This document shows, piece by piece, positions 44,891 to 55,711 of a stretch of DNA of 64,000 nt. The notes beneath the pieces were generated by a model that saw nothing but the letters and a program-made list of their open reading frames with translations, made no database searches and was not told where the DNA came from. Numbering within the stretch: the stretch's first letter is position 1; every line of letters starts with the position of its first letter. Source of the DNA: Dactylorhiza incarnata (Eukaryota > Streptophyta > Magnoliopsida > Asparagales > Orchidaceae); the NCBI GenBank assembly GCA_033032865.1, contig JAWHQI010000239.1, forward strand, positions 3,258,001-3,322,000, given 5' to 3'. Made by a program: the position numbers and the translations under genes.

Positions 44891-45625
44891 TGTTGAAGAC
44901 AGGAAAATACTAGGCTCCAAAATTCCTATCAATGCAGCTGGATGCTACTAGCCCAACAGTCCAACGAGATGACTTGGCTGGCAACGACGAAGAAGCTAGA
45001 AGAGCAACAAACAGGACCCCAGGTGCCGCGGCAGGGAGGTCACACCACGTACCCAGAAGCTCAAAGGAGTCTTCTCCTCCAAAACCACGAATGGCCGAGC
45101 TTGGTACTAAGAAGGCACTGAACAGGGAGGATTCTTCTTATAAGGGGGGGGGGGGGGGGGGGGTGAAGCTTTTGATTTTGGACAAGTGCCATTCCTGGTA
45201 CCCCTGGGGGTCTATTTATAGACAAATCTTGAGGGGGGGGGGGGGGGAAGCAGGCGACTATCCCTGGTCCCCTTGGAATTGATTTGAGCAAAGGCCTAGG
45301 CGGGCGAGTAGGTATAACCTTCTATCTCGGTCGGCTAGTTAACTCGAACAGGTCTTCCTCCTCGCTAGACCGGATGACCAACTCGGACAGGTCTGCCTTC
45401 TCGCTAGACCGGCTGACCAACTTGGACAAGTCTTCCTTCTCGCTAGACCGGCTCACCAACTCGAACAGGTCTTCCTTCTCGTCATTATGGGCGAGTAAGT
45501 CCCTACTAGCACTCCCGAATCTCCTGGTCCTTTTGCGTTGTCTGATACCAATGCTGACCGTGGACTTTGAATTCTGCCTATGTGGCCTTTAGATGGACCC
45601 ACCCTCGGAGAATGAGGGTTGTACA
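44891..45625 (-). repeat. Tat-2 3' LTR
   Basis: The plus strand reads TGTTGAAGAC...GGGTTGTACA, TG...CA. A minus-strand TATA box lies at 45213-45220. It contains homopolymers G20 (45144-45163) and G15 (45233-45247), where the 5' LTR has G5 and GGGAGGG, and a 39-bp tandem repeat at 45350-45490. Confidence 0.9.
45350..45490. repeat. 39-bp tandem repeat in Tat-2 LTR
   Basis: About 3.5 copies of a 39-bp unit begin CTCGCTAGACCGG and continue through GACCAACT and GGACAGGTCTTCCTT. The same array is at 59535-59670 in the 5' LTR. Confidence 0.9.
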
Positions 45626-45645
45626 CAACCCCCGCTCTTTGCGAG
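45626..45645 (-). other. Tat-2 polypurine tract
   Basis: The minus strand reads GCAAAGAGCGGGGGTTG immediately before the LTR start TGTACAACC. Confidence 0.65.
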
Positions 45646-45745
45646 CAACGTAGTTGATTGGAAAGAATCATCCAACCCGCGTTCGACGAGCTGCTTCTGG
45701 CGAGATACTGACTTACTCGACAGCCATGGGGGTTCCCTGGAGATC

Positions 45746-45753
45746 TATAAATA
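45746..45753 (+). promoter_or_regulatory. TATA box of antisense gene 1
   Basis: TATAAATA in GATCTATAAATAGAGGGGG lies 57 bp before the ATG at 45803. GTTCGACGAGC and CTCGACAGCC motifs lie upstream (45679, 45718). This gives the antisense gene its own core promoter independent of the LTR. Confidence 0.65.
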
Positions 45754-45802
45754 GAGGGGGATGGTCCTTCTCTGGAACGCCACTTTTTCATATTTTGACA
45801 AG

Positions 45803-48800
45803 ATGTTGTCTGCCGAGGAGATGTTTGCGAAGGCCGAGTTACTGAGGAAATTGATGAAGAAGACGAAATGCACCGGTACCTGCAAGAGGAAGAGGGAGCC
45901 CTCCGATCATCGCCCTAACCCACCGGGCGAGGGGGTGCCTTCGGTTGATCCTGCTCCCTTCGTAGCTGAACCGGCCCTAACTCGGCCGATCGACGAAAGG
46001 CTGGGGGACGAAGCTCCTCTAACAAACGCCAAGGATGAACAATTGTGCGCTCGCCTGGATCTTCTCCGAGAAGGTATTTAGTGCTTCAAAGTTTTGGAAT
46101 CTTGGTGCGATCTTTTTGTTGATGCCGACTTTTTTTCGTAGGTGGACTTCTCGCTGGATCGAATGTGCAGATATCTCCAGTGGGAGAACGCGTAAGTACT
46201 AGGCACTTACCACCTCCCTCGGTCCTTCTCGCAAGGGTCGTCCCCGAGAAGGAACCTCTTCACCCACCGTCTCCTGTACCCAAGCATGCGACAGGCGGAA
46301 CCCGGATGATGTTAAAGAACTCCAGGGTTTCCCTCTCGCAGCCATCTTCCTTGTCCGGGGTCCCTCGTACTAACGCCCAAGAAGCGCCGGGTGTCCCTAT
46401 TTCTGGGGGAAGGAGAGGAGGATCTTCTTCGGCAGTACCCACATCTAAGCTTCCTCAGCGAAGCAATGCGGCACCGTCGCTGCACAATGGGCGGGGCGGT
46501 TGTTCAGGTGGTCGGCATAACTCTCCTCAGCGCTCGACTTCGCCACATCGATCTCCTCCTCGATGGAGACTAAGTCCTCGGCGATCCCTGTCTCCCCGTC
46601 GAGTTGGTTCTTCTCCTCGTCGGGATGTTCCTCGGCGATCTTCTTCTCCTCGACAACAACCGAGGGCGGCACTTGCGTGGGCAGGTATTAATACCGTACC
46701 TTGCAGTATTTATGTGGCTCATTTCCTAATCCGCTACCTATTTCAGCTCGTGCGATGTCTCCGGGGTCGGCCTTCATCGACGCGCTATGTCACAACCCGC
46801 ATTTTCCCGAATTTAAGAATATCAGAGGAAGAGAAAATACGCGTCATGATGCCACGTCATGCAGGAGACAACTGCAGACGCTCAGGCGGGATCCTATTAC
46901 TTGATAATTGAAAACGTGATTTCATGATAATCATTATTTGAAATCATTTATTAGGGTTTAGAGTAAGAACTGTGTCTCTCAGTTCGTGGATCAACTAGTC
47001 CACAGAGAAAGTATGTATAATTGCAGCGGAAAATACTTGATTTAGTTCATTTAAGGTCCTATATGCACGTGAAGGCAGGACATAAAGTAGATGATATGCA
47101 CATAACTAGGCGTAGTATAAGTATAGAAAATATCTTTTAGGTGACTTTAAAACTAAGGGTTTTCGTTAAAACTGATGAGATGAGAATGAATGAAAAGCCA
47201 TTTTATCGCTATAATGCACCTAGTCATAAATCATTTCCAGAGAGTAAGGTATCAGATCTAAAAACAGTGGCATAAACTGGTAAGTAAACTATAAAGTATC
47301 AAAGAGGCACAATGGGCGTCAACAAGCTGACACCAACCCGTTGGCCCAACTAGCATGTCTGAACACAAGGAGAAGCAAACAACAACTACTACTACCTCGC
47401 AGCAGCGGGGTAAACAGCAGCTAAAACTCCCGAAGACTTCGGGCTACTCCACTAACCGCTACGGCTCTGAACCTGAGGCATTCAATACAACAAAGAACGC
47501 CTCAGCAAGGAATTACAAGTGGCAGAAAACTAACAGAAAAACAAGCAAGGCATAAGGGGTACCAACCCAAGCCTGATTCACTGAAAAAGAAGCTCGGAAA
47601 CAAGGAGCTAAGCAAAGCACCAAGTGCAACCAAATATCATAAGTAGGAACAAGTATAAATTAATTATCTTGTAAATTTTAATGCATGAGACTGATCAGCT
47701 CAAATTAAATGGGGGCGGTTCTTTATCCTCTGCCACCCAAAGCCTTAACTGGTGGGGATTTCTATTACCCAACCATCCAAACACGGCCCTCGGGACCACA
47801 AGCCAAGCCTGCGGTTCACCTTTAAAATGGCCACCGTGCAAGGCTACAATAGAAACCCCACTGTCCCCCAAACACCACTACTGTGTAAGGCTAAAGACAA
47901 CGGATCTTATTAATTAAATTTCAATTTAAAACACGGGACGAAGCCCGAGGAACAATCCACAGGGATAGCCCTAAGAGATAGGGTCAAAGCAAGGTACACA
48001 CCGATCAAGATGAATCATAAGTGAAACCAAGGATTTGCAAGATCACAACAGGTTTAGAACTTAGATCGGAGATAAACATGATCGAAGACGCAATGCAGTT
48101 ATTAGCAACATCACCGCATACTGCTAACATCACAAATACTAAGAAGAAACACCCTAAGGATAGGGTCACCATGAGATAACTACTGATCAAACGATTCATA
48201 AGGGGAAACTCGGAGTCATTGAACCAAAAAGGCAAAGGGGTTCAAGCTCGAGGGATTCATGATCAAGGACACCCAAGAGACTTGGGCAAAACTCCTTGTG
48301 CCCTTGTAAGAGGCACAAGGTTTCAAGAAGGAGGAGAAGTAATCAGAGGCATAACTCATGACGAATCATAAGAGTAAACTCAAACATTATCAGACCACAA
48401 CGAGTAAGAGAATTCAAGCAAAAAGGGATTCAAGATCAGGAGCACCGAAAGGTCACTGGCCATCATCCATGTGCACCCGAGGGGACACGAGATTCAAACA
48501 TAAAAACTCAACGAAATCACATGCGTTCCAGGCGGGGTTCTTACCATCAATTATCGAGAAGAAGAGGGACAACATTCAAGGCAGCACTTCTCGAGAACTG
48601 GAAGGATTTCTCGAGATAAAGCAAGGGATTTCTCGAGACATTTGAATGTTTTTTTTTTTCGAGACATAGAATTAAGAGCATGCGGAGAAGATGGAAGATT
48701 GACTGTGTTGGTAAAGGTTACCAATCACCACATCGAATGGGGGAGGTCCAGAAATTGTTGCTGTTTGAATTCGTCGGAATTCGTCGGGATTCGTCGGGAT

Positions 48801-50314
48801 TCGTCGGGATGTCCCGTGAAATCTCGACGAATTGATACAGAAAACTTTAAACTCGGCAGAAGTTGCCGTCTGATATGATTCATCGGAATTCGTCGGGATT
48901 CCACGGAATGTCCCGTGAACTCTCGACGAAAAGCAACAGAAGCCCCGATTCTGCTGTGTGGTCTGCGGATAGCGATTCTCCTAGAAGCTATTTATCCTTT
49001 GGGTATAAATAGGACGGTTTTCTCCAGGGAACAACTACCCGATTCATAGCAAAGGAAGAATAATCAAGGAAGCTTACATTAACACTCCAAAACTTAAGTT
49101 AAACCGAGCGACATGAAATCGACACGAGCGAAACAATACTTCAAGAACAGAAAGAGAAGGAGGAGGAAGCCACTTGCCTTAACCTTGCAAAACTCGAGAT
49201 CCTCCGCTCTGAAGGCTAAGGAAACACTCAAGCACGAAATCCTAGAACGATTCAGACCAAAAGGAAGAGTTAGGTTACCGCCAAATCTCCCAAAACTCCA
49301 CGAAACGAGAAAAGCTTACCGCTAGAACGAAGATCTCGCCGAGAGTTTTCCAAATCTTCAAACAACACTCGATTCCGACCACTATAGCCCTAGAAATCGC
49401 CGGTTGAAAGCTCTCCGAAGCTCCGCTCTCGCCCTAACCCTCGGCGGCTTCTTTTGATCGAGGAAGGAGATAATGAATAGCAAGAGGAGTTTTAGGTATT
49501 TATATAAAAACCTAATTTAATATTTAATTAATTAAATAATCCTCTCATTTACTTAAACCACGAGGGCGACCAGAACAACTCGGATTTCTACGAAATTCGC
49601 ACCTTAGCTGAAAAACGGCGCTACGAATCCAACGGCGAAGTCAGAACTCAGTTCCGACGAGCCAAACTCCGGATAAAGCCTCCCGAAGCTAAAATCTTAA
49701 TAATTACTCAAAACCTTCACTTTAATTCGAAACGACGCGAAAACTCGCACGCTCGATCTAAATTACACGCTTTAACTAAGCGAAGACTCTAAACACTACC
49801 AAAAGAGCTGACGTAACGCCCTTACGCCAAAATTACGTCACAGCGGGTACGTAAAATAATTGACGAAAAACAGGGGCGTTACACGCTAGGCCTTCCTACT
49901 CACAAATACAGGTTGAAGATGGCCTCGGCCTATCTTGATCTTGAGATGAAGGTCGAAAGCCTGATGTCCTACGAGGTTCATCGTCGAATGTCTCTGATTG
50001 AAGGGCGCATAGCGAACATCGAGGGCTTCGAGCATCGATTGGAGATGGCGGAAGGAAAGCATTATCTTATTCACGAGTTGGAGCGACGGATGACGGACGT
50101 GGAGCACCGGTATGAGTTGTTGAAGATGGATCTCCGCGGCATCCGGGCGAGTATGGGTTATCTCGGGACCCTTACTCGCATGGAAGAACATAGTCGCCTT
50201 AGCGATGAGCTCATGGCGAGGGCTAATGAACAGATGGGTTTTGCTCGTCAACTGGGCTTCAACGGGCGGCATGGCACTACCTCAGACAGGCGCGAAGACC
50301 CTTATGTGAACTAG
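45803..50314 (+). CDS. Tat-2 antisense gene 1: RS-rich/coiled-coil protein
   Basis: Three exons fit splice signals and reading phase: 45803-46073, 46142-46684 and 46747-50314, the last interrupted by the solo LTR 46788-49883 plus one cgcta. Introns are 68 bp (GTATTTAG...TTTCGTAG) and 62 bp (GTATTAATA...TATTTCAG), both phase 1. Coding length without introns and insertion is 1281 bases, 426 residues. The product has a basic N-terminus (CKRKREPSDH), a Pro-rich linker, an arginine/serine segment with repeated SPRR, SPHR and SSPRR (46520-46660), and a C-terminal coiled coil (49913-50230). The RS-rich part resembles splicing-factor RS domains in composition only. Function is unknown. The LTR insertion has disrupted it. 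Confidence 0.65.
48767..48930. repeat. AATTCGTCGGG short tandem repeats
   Basis: Five units of GGAATTCGTC or GGGATTCGTC are in tandem (48767-48815). The block ends in ATGTCCCGTGAAATCTCGACGAA, and a second, shorter copy of the block is at 48885-48930. Confidence 0.85.
49014..49021 (+). promoter_or_regulatory. Plus-strand TATA box inside the minus solo LTR
   Basis: GGGTATAAATAGGACGG lies ~85 bp downstream of the TTCGTCGG repeats and opposite to the LTR's own orientation. The plus strand then reads A-rich sequence with an ATG at 49113 opening a 70-codon basic frame. Promoter activity is inferred only. Confidence 0.4.
49497..49504 (-). promoter_or_regulatory. TATA box of the minus solo LTR
   Basis: The minus strand reads TATATAAATACC about 380 bp into the LTR, the usual place for the transcription start. 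Confidence 0.6.
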
Positions 50315-50587
50315 CCTTGTTTATTATTGTGTATTTTTAAGGACTTGATTTGAACTATTTTTGTAATAATCTGATACTGCTCGCTGTAATCCCGAACCAT
50401 GCCGGTTAGTCGCGTTTGTGTCGCTTCTATTTTCTGTATGCATTTTTCATGCTCACCGTGTCTCGTTGCCAAAATGCGAGGAGGCTATTATTCAAATCGC
50501 GTGCTTTGACAACGTGCGGCATCGGAGTTGGCGAGCAGGTAAGCAACTCGCGCGCGGTTAAGTCGTGAACCTCCCCCTCCCTATTTC

Positions 50588-50595
50588 TATAAATA
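50588..50595 (+). promoter_or_regulatory. TATA box of antisense gene 2
   Basis: TATAAATA in TTTCTATAAATAGGGGGG lies 87 bp before the ATG at 50682 and 270 bp after the stop of gene 1. Confidence 0.65.
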
Positions 50596-50681
50596 GGGGG
50601 GTAGGGGCCCAACATCGGCGCACTTTTTTCGAAACCTTACGAGCATAATACTAACTCGCATTGTTTCTTTCCTACTTCTCG

Positions 50682-52590
50682 ATGATGCCATCAGTGGATG
50701 CTGAAGCTCACCGCTTGAACTATGCCGAGAACTTCATCTCGATGAAGTTTAAGAAATCCGTCACACGTCCGGACGACTTAGAGCGATTCGTCCATCATTA
50801 CTTGGTTCGAGGATTTCGGGCCTGCCTTCCCGCTTCTGGTGAGCGTATCAACACCTTCGCGGAGGGGAAACTCGCCTTCCCCCTCTTGCACTTCGAGGTC
50901 GGCCTGCGCCTTCCTCTCTGGCCAGAATTCTGCCAGATCTTGAGATATTATGGCTGGGTTCCCGCCCAGATCAACTCGAACGGGGTAGCGATCATCATGG
51001 GATACCTGTGCTTTCTGCGCAGCGAGAAGATCGCCTTTGATCTCGACGTCTTCCGGAAAGTATTCTACATGGGCGCGACTAAGGAAGTAGTAATCTATTT
51101 AGGCAGCCATCACTGCAAAGTGTCGGGGACATCGAACAAGGTCCTTCGCTGGAATGAGAAGTTCATTTTTATGTCTGGCGACTTCTCCGAGATACCTACT
51201 CACCCTCAGCAGAGGCCGGCCGGGGCGATCGCCACCCCCTCACTCCGGGGTAATCACGAGGACCTCTTCCTGGCGATGAAAGATAAGAAATTCGACATCG
51301 TGTTCTGGCGCGGGAATAACGACCAAATCAAATATGTGCAGCCTGGCGAGGGTAACGTTTCTCAATCGTCGTTTGATTTGGTTCGATCTTTTACCTTTTG
51401 TCTAACGTCTCTTCTCCAGGTTGTCGGCATCTACCTTCGGTGCCTCTTCCTGTGGGGGGCCAGACTCCACCTCCTCTATCTCCTTCGGCGGCCTGGGCGA
51501 GGATTCTCCAAGGCGAGGAGGAGGAAGGCGAGGAAGAGTCCCCTCTTTCGGGACTTCCTGCCGAGTTTGGTGACACAACCGAGATCCTTCGTACCGCGGG
51601 ATGGCCGGATGCGAGCGAACCACCTGAGGCGAAGAAGAGAAAAAGAAATGAGGTTTCTCGACGGGTAGCAGCGGAGAGGGCACGCGAAGAGGAAGATAGC
51701 GTCCCCAAGAATCACCCAAACTTTGGGCAGGGTTCGCTGAACAGGGGCTTGGATGGCAAGCCGCTGATCTCCTAGAGCAGGGAGCACAGCGAGGTATCCC
51801 TGAGTACTCGCCTGCCTTCGTGGAGCGAGGACAAGGTCTCGAACGATGATGCTTTTTGCATCTTGTTTGGATTGTACGGTCGCGATGATGCAAAGGTACT
51901 GCGGGAGGCTTCTCCTTGATTCCTCGCCGATCAGGGGTCGCGAGCAATGTTGCGTGCCTCAGAGCTCTTCCACCAGACCGCATGGAACCTCCTCGGTGCC
52001 AAATAGGAACTCGCCTTACATCGGAAGCTCACAATAGATGCGGAGAAGCGCGAGGCAGAGGCCTTGAAGCGCGCCAAAGCTACCGAGGATAAGGTCGAGT
52101 CCAGCAGAGGCTTTGAGGTGACCTTGGTATTCTGCGTGAGCTCGAATTGAGACTCTATCTTTTCATTCTATACTTTGTAACCCCATCTCTCTCATCTTTG
52201 TAGGAAGAGCAATTAGTCGCGACCGAGACGATTTCTAAGCTCGAGAGTGACTTGCGGGCTAGCCAGGTCTTCCTGGAGTTGACGCAGGTTCGCAATGCCG
52301 AGCTGGAGTCGAGGATGGCCGCCCATACCTCCTCGGAAGCTGGACCTCCGCGCCGGACTGAAGGATCTTTCCTGACTTCGCAGGAAATCTCATCGCTTCG
52401 GCGGGAGATCGCCCTTGCCGCCGGCGACTTGGTTTTTGCGAAGCTTTCGGTGGCAGGCCTGCTGGTTCCGGGAGCCGATAAGCTGACGATGGAGGAGCTT
52501 CTCTCAGATATCATGAACGCGAGCGAGGAGGAAGACGACGAGGAGGGAAGCAGGTCGGACTCATCCGATTATGCTCCGTCGCCTAAGTGA
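50682..52590 (+). pseudogene. Tat-2 antisense gene 2: putative gypsy-type transposon domain
   Basis: Exon 1 (50682-51351) encodes a domain like the plant 'putative gypsy type transposon' family (PF04195): FAEGKLAFPLLHFEVGLRLPLWPEFCQILRYYG, then VPAQINSNGVAIIMGYLCFL. An intron (51352-51419, GTAACG...CTCCAG, phase 1) leads to a Pro-rich then KKRKR nuclear-signal-like exon running to 52117. An 86-bp intron (GTGACC...TTTGTAG) precedes the last exon (52204-52590), a coiled coil ending in an acidic EEEDDEEGSRSD tail. Three in-frame stops (51773 TAG, ~51915 TGA, ~52003 TAG) interrupt the second exon; each fits a C-to-T change. Splicing is inferred from frame continuity. Molecular function of the domain is not established. 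Confidence 0.7.
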
Positions 52591-53612
52591 ATATTTGTCT
52601 TTCTGAACGGTTTTGATGCTTCTCGCGGCTCTACGAGTATAAGTTTTTGGTAGATAGCATTCTTTGATAGTGGTATTTATCTTTTCAATGGATGACAACT
52701 TCTGTTTTACTTGTGCTGTTGTGATGTCGCTAGGCTCATAGGCTCGCTTACCTGCCATTCTGATCTAGGCGACTTCAGAAGATGTCTGCCGACTATCTTA
52801 CATTGCTCGCCTCTTAGTCCTCTGCTATCGCGTAATAGATTCTCGCCTTTATGGTTGCTCACGGTTATTCTTGCGAGTTGATGCCCTACTCGCAACCTGG
52901 TTGGTGAGAGAGAGATGCTGGGCAGGGAAGGCCAGTCGGGGGTCTAGAGGAACACACGATCCCTCCTGCTTTGCCGCCGGATTGTCGAGGAAGTGGCCAG
53001 GTAGGGAAGGACGGTCGGGTGGTCCAAGGGGACACACAATCCGGATAGTCTCCATCCTACCTTCCTCATTCCTGAAGCTTGACGAATCTTCGCACTATTT
53101 ACTCACAATCAGAGGGAAATTAGAACATACCAACTCAAATGATCGGACAGGGTCGTTAGAAACAGAATGCTACGCTGCAAGCCTTTTACTCTTTGAGAAT
53201 TTGAGATGCCTTTATTCATGGGTCCCTTAAGAGGTGAAGTCGATCATCCTATCGTCGAGCTAGGAGGTCGGCGTCACAACTTCTTCCTGATAATCTATCC
53301 AGTTGGATGAGAGGTGCAGTCGGAGGGAACCGCGGCCAACGTGCAAGGGGGGAGCTGATCTCGACCGTCAATGCAGAGGCTTGGTCTTAGGGGAACGCAC
53401 TACCGAGGAACCGTCCCATCATCCATTCTGGATCTTACGAGAATCAAGCCAGAGGCTCGTTTCCCAACCTGACGTGGAGGTCGGCTTTACCCGCTCTTCC
53501 TTTTTAAAGATTTGCTGTTGTGATAGAAATAAGAAACTCTCGCCGTCCCATATTTCAGGGAGGTGAGGTATTTAATTATAAATTTACAGAAGAGGGATAT
53601 ATACGTTCCTGC
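52591..53612. other. Spacer between antisense gene 2 and pol
   Basis: There is no supported gene. It holds an imperfect ~79-bp direct repeat (AGGGAAGG...GGTCTAGAGG at 52922 and 53000, each ending ACACAC(A/G)ATCC) and a related single segment near 53310-53400. The 3' ends of the convergent plus and minus transcription units probably meet here. Confidence 0.6.
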
Positions 53613-54720
53613 TTAGGGATAAAACCTTTTCAGGTCATCGCCGCTCCAGGTATTCCCCAATAGCTCCCCCTCATGATTGTGCAGACGATATCCTTCTGTT
53701 GCAAGTGATTCGTGGACGATGAAAGGTCCCTCCCAATTTGGGTTGAGCTTTCCGACGGCTGCCGATCTTCCTGCCGCGTCCACCTTTTTTAGAACTAGAT
53801 CACCGGCTTGGAAGTGCTTGAGGCGAACATGTTTGTTGAAGTGCCTCGCCATTCGGCGCTTGGTCTCCTCTTGTCGAGTTGAGGCTAGATCTCGAAGTTC
53901 TTCAATGTAGTCGAGGGAGAGCTTCTGAGCTTCCTCATTCTCCAAACGCCATTCTTCGTCTACGTCTTCAGCTGCTATTACCCTAGGTCTTCTAGCCTCG
54001 AACTATACTGGGATGATAGCCTCGGACCCGTGAGAGAGTTTGAATGAGATTTCCCCTGTGGCTGAGTTAGGAGTAGTTCTCAGAGCCCACAACACCGAGG
54101 GGAGCTACTCTGCCCAATTAACTCTTAGGTTCTCGACTTTCCTTTTTAGCAGGTTGATGATCAACTTGTTGGCGGCTTCCACTTGTCCATTGCTTCTCGG
54201 ATGATGTACTGACGCAAACCGAAGATCAGTTCCGAGTTGCCTGCAAAAATCTTCCATCTCTAAGATGGCGAATTGAAAACCGTTATCGGTGACGATGGCG
54301 AGGGGGATCCCGAATCTGCAGACGATCTCCCCCCAGATGAAGTTCTTCACGACTTGAGAGGTGGTTTTGGCCAGAGATTTGGCCTCGATCCACTTGGAGA
54401 AGTAGTCGATCATGACGAGAACGAACTTCCTCTGACCACCAACTGGGGGAAAGGGACCTATCAAATCCATTCCCCAGATAGCGAACGGCCAAGGGGCGGT
54501 GATCGAGCGAAGTTGCTGGGCTAGCTGCAACTGAGGGGGGGGGGGGGGGCAAATAGCTTACACTTTTGACATTTCTTCGAGATGACCTCCGCATCCTTGC
54601 GGATAGTGGGCCAGAAGTAGCCATGCCTCAGGATCCTTTGCTCCAAAGTGCGAGTCCTAGAATGGCTTCCACACTCTCCTGAGTGGATCTCTTCCAACAC
54701 TCGAGGTACTTCATCTTCAG
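53613..54720 (-). pseudogene. int: Tat-2 integrase
   Basis: The catalytic core frame (54530-54105) shows WGMDLIGPF, VTDNGFQF and SNGQVEAANK, giving Asp22, Asp82 and Glu118 of that frame, all intact. A stop follows NWAE; the C-terminal domain (53945-53613) has a coiled segment, FQAGDLVLKKVD, NWEGPFIVHE and ends DLKRFYP. Upstream, the zinc-binding module (54550-54720) is interrupted by a G15 run at 54535-54549, which shifts the frame. A stop also lies at ~54005. It is probably inactive. Confidence 0.9.
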
Positions 54721-54922
54721 AGACACATCTAGCCAGAGGGCCCGAGATGGTCTAGCGATATAGCTCCCCGTCTTGCAACAAATAATACGCTGCTTTGTAT
54801 CGGAACTTTCTTTGATCCCTATCCTCCGCGGGCAGCTGCCCGGTACTCAGGAATGTCACGAACGCATCCATCCAGGACGGGCGTGGCTCAATCTCCATCA
54901 TTTCTCCTTCTTCGATGGACGG

Positions 54923-55711
54923 TCAGAATAATTCGGTGATAGTCCCTCCTGCTCTCGGTCCGTACTTGGCCAGACGATCTGCCGCCGAATTCTCTTCTCT
55001 TGGCACGTGCTCGACGAAGAAAGATTGAAAGCCTCCGATCAACCCATTTACCTTGATGTGATACTTTTGCAGGATGGGGCCGCATACTTCGAACTCTCCC
55101 CGAATCTGCGACATGACTACCATTGAATCAGTGAAAGCCACGACATCTTGGATGCCCAGCTCCTTTGTGAGGCGCAGGCCCACTATTATAGCCTCGTATT
55201 CCCCCTGATTGTTCATGACGGGGAAGAGGATCTCGACTGCTTGCTCGATCCTAGTTCCCTGCGGGCTGACAAGAACGATGCCCACCCCCACAGAGCTCTT
55301 GCCTGAAGCTCTGTCCACGAACATCTTCCAAGGGATGGTAGTAGATGCCTCCTCTCTCGGCTCTGCCTCTACTGAGAAGTCGGCTAAGAAGTCTGCTACT
55401 GCCCGCGCTTTTATCGCCACCCGCGGCGAGAAGGAAATGTCGAACTCGCTGAGTTCTACTGACCATTTCGCCATCCTTACTGAGTGCTCCACCCCTTCTA
55501 AGATACTTCGGAGAGGATGGTCAGTCATGACCCGGATGGAGTGAGCTTGAAAATAAGGCCAGAGCTTCTGCGCCGACACCACCAAGGCGATGGCAAGCTT
55601 CTCCAAGATCGGATACTTCAACTCCGCCTTCTTGAGCACCTGGCTAACGTAATAGATAGGGAGATGCTTCTTTCTTTCTTCCCAGACCAGCACTGAGCGT
55701 AATGCTTCCAC
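54923..55711 (-). pseudogene. Tat-2 RNase H and second archaeal-type RNase H
   Basis: This 262-codon frame begins inside the ordinary RNase H domain (LPIYYVSQVLKKAELKYPILEKLAIALV, MTDHPL). It then passes at about residue 128 into a second RNase H with FVDRASGKSSVGVGIVLVSPQG, EYEAIIVGL, FTDSMVVMSQIRGEFEV and REENSAADRLAKYG. The second domain is diagnostic of the Tat lineage. Candidate acidic residues (Asp133, Glu171/173, Asp195, Asp245) remain, but the usual FVDGA(S/A)N is changed to FVDRASG. The frame is broken from RT by a stop at ~55712. Confidence 0.9.

Larger units (their letters stand above)
46788..49883 (-). mobile_element. Solo LTR, 3.1 kb, gypsy
   Basis: The plus strand starts TGTCACAACCCGCATTTTCC and ends GGGGCGTTACA, flanked by cgcta (46783-46787, 49884-49888). 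The reverse complement matches the terminal style of the 7565-16522 element (TGTAAC...GGGTTGTGACA), with the GCGTATTTTCyC/GGGAAAATGCGGG end block shared. It has a minus-strand TATA box at 49497-49504 and a plus-strand one at 49014-49021. No pol sequence is present. Confidence 0.9.

Noticed and set aside
44932..45592. ORFs in the Tat-2 LTR (for example SLDRLTNSNRSS repeats).
   Set aside because: They arise from the 39-bp tandem repeat (39 is divisible by 3) in non-coding LTR; the frame is lost at G runs between the two LTR copies.
51402..51983. 193-codon minus-strand ORF and neighbours under antisense gene 2.
   Set aside because: They are Arg/Pro/Ser-rich shadows of the GC-rich exon, which has splice-compatible frames on the plus strand.
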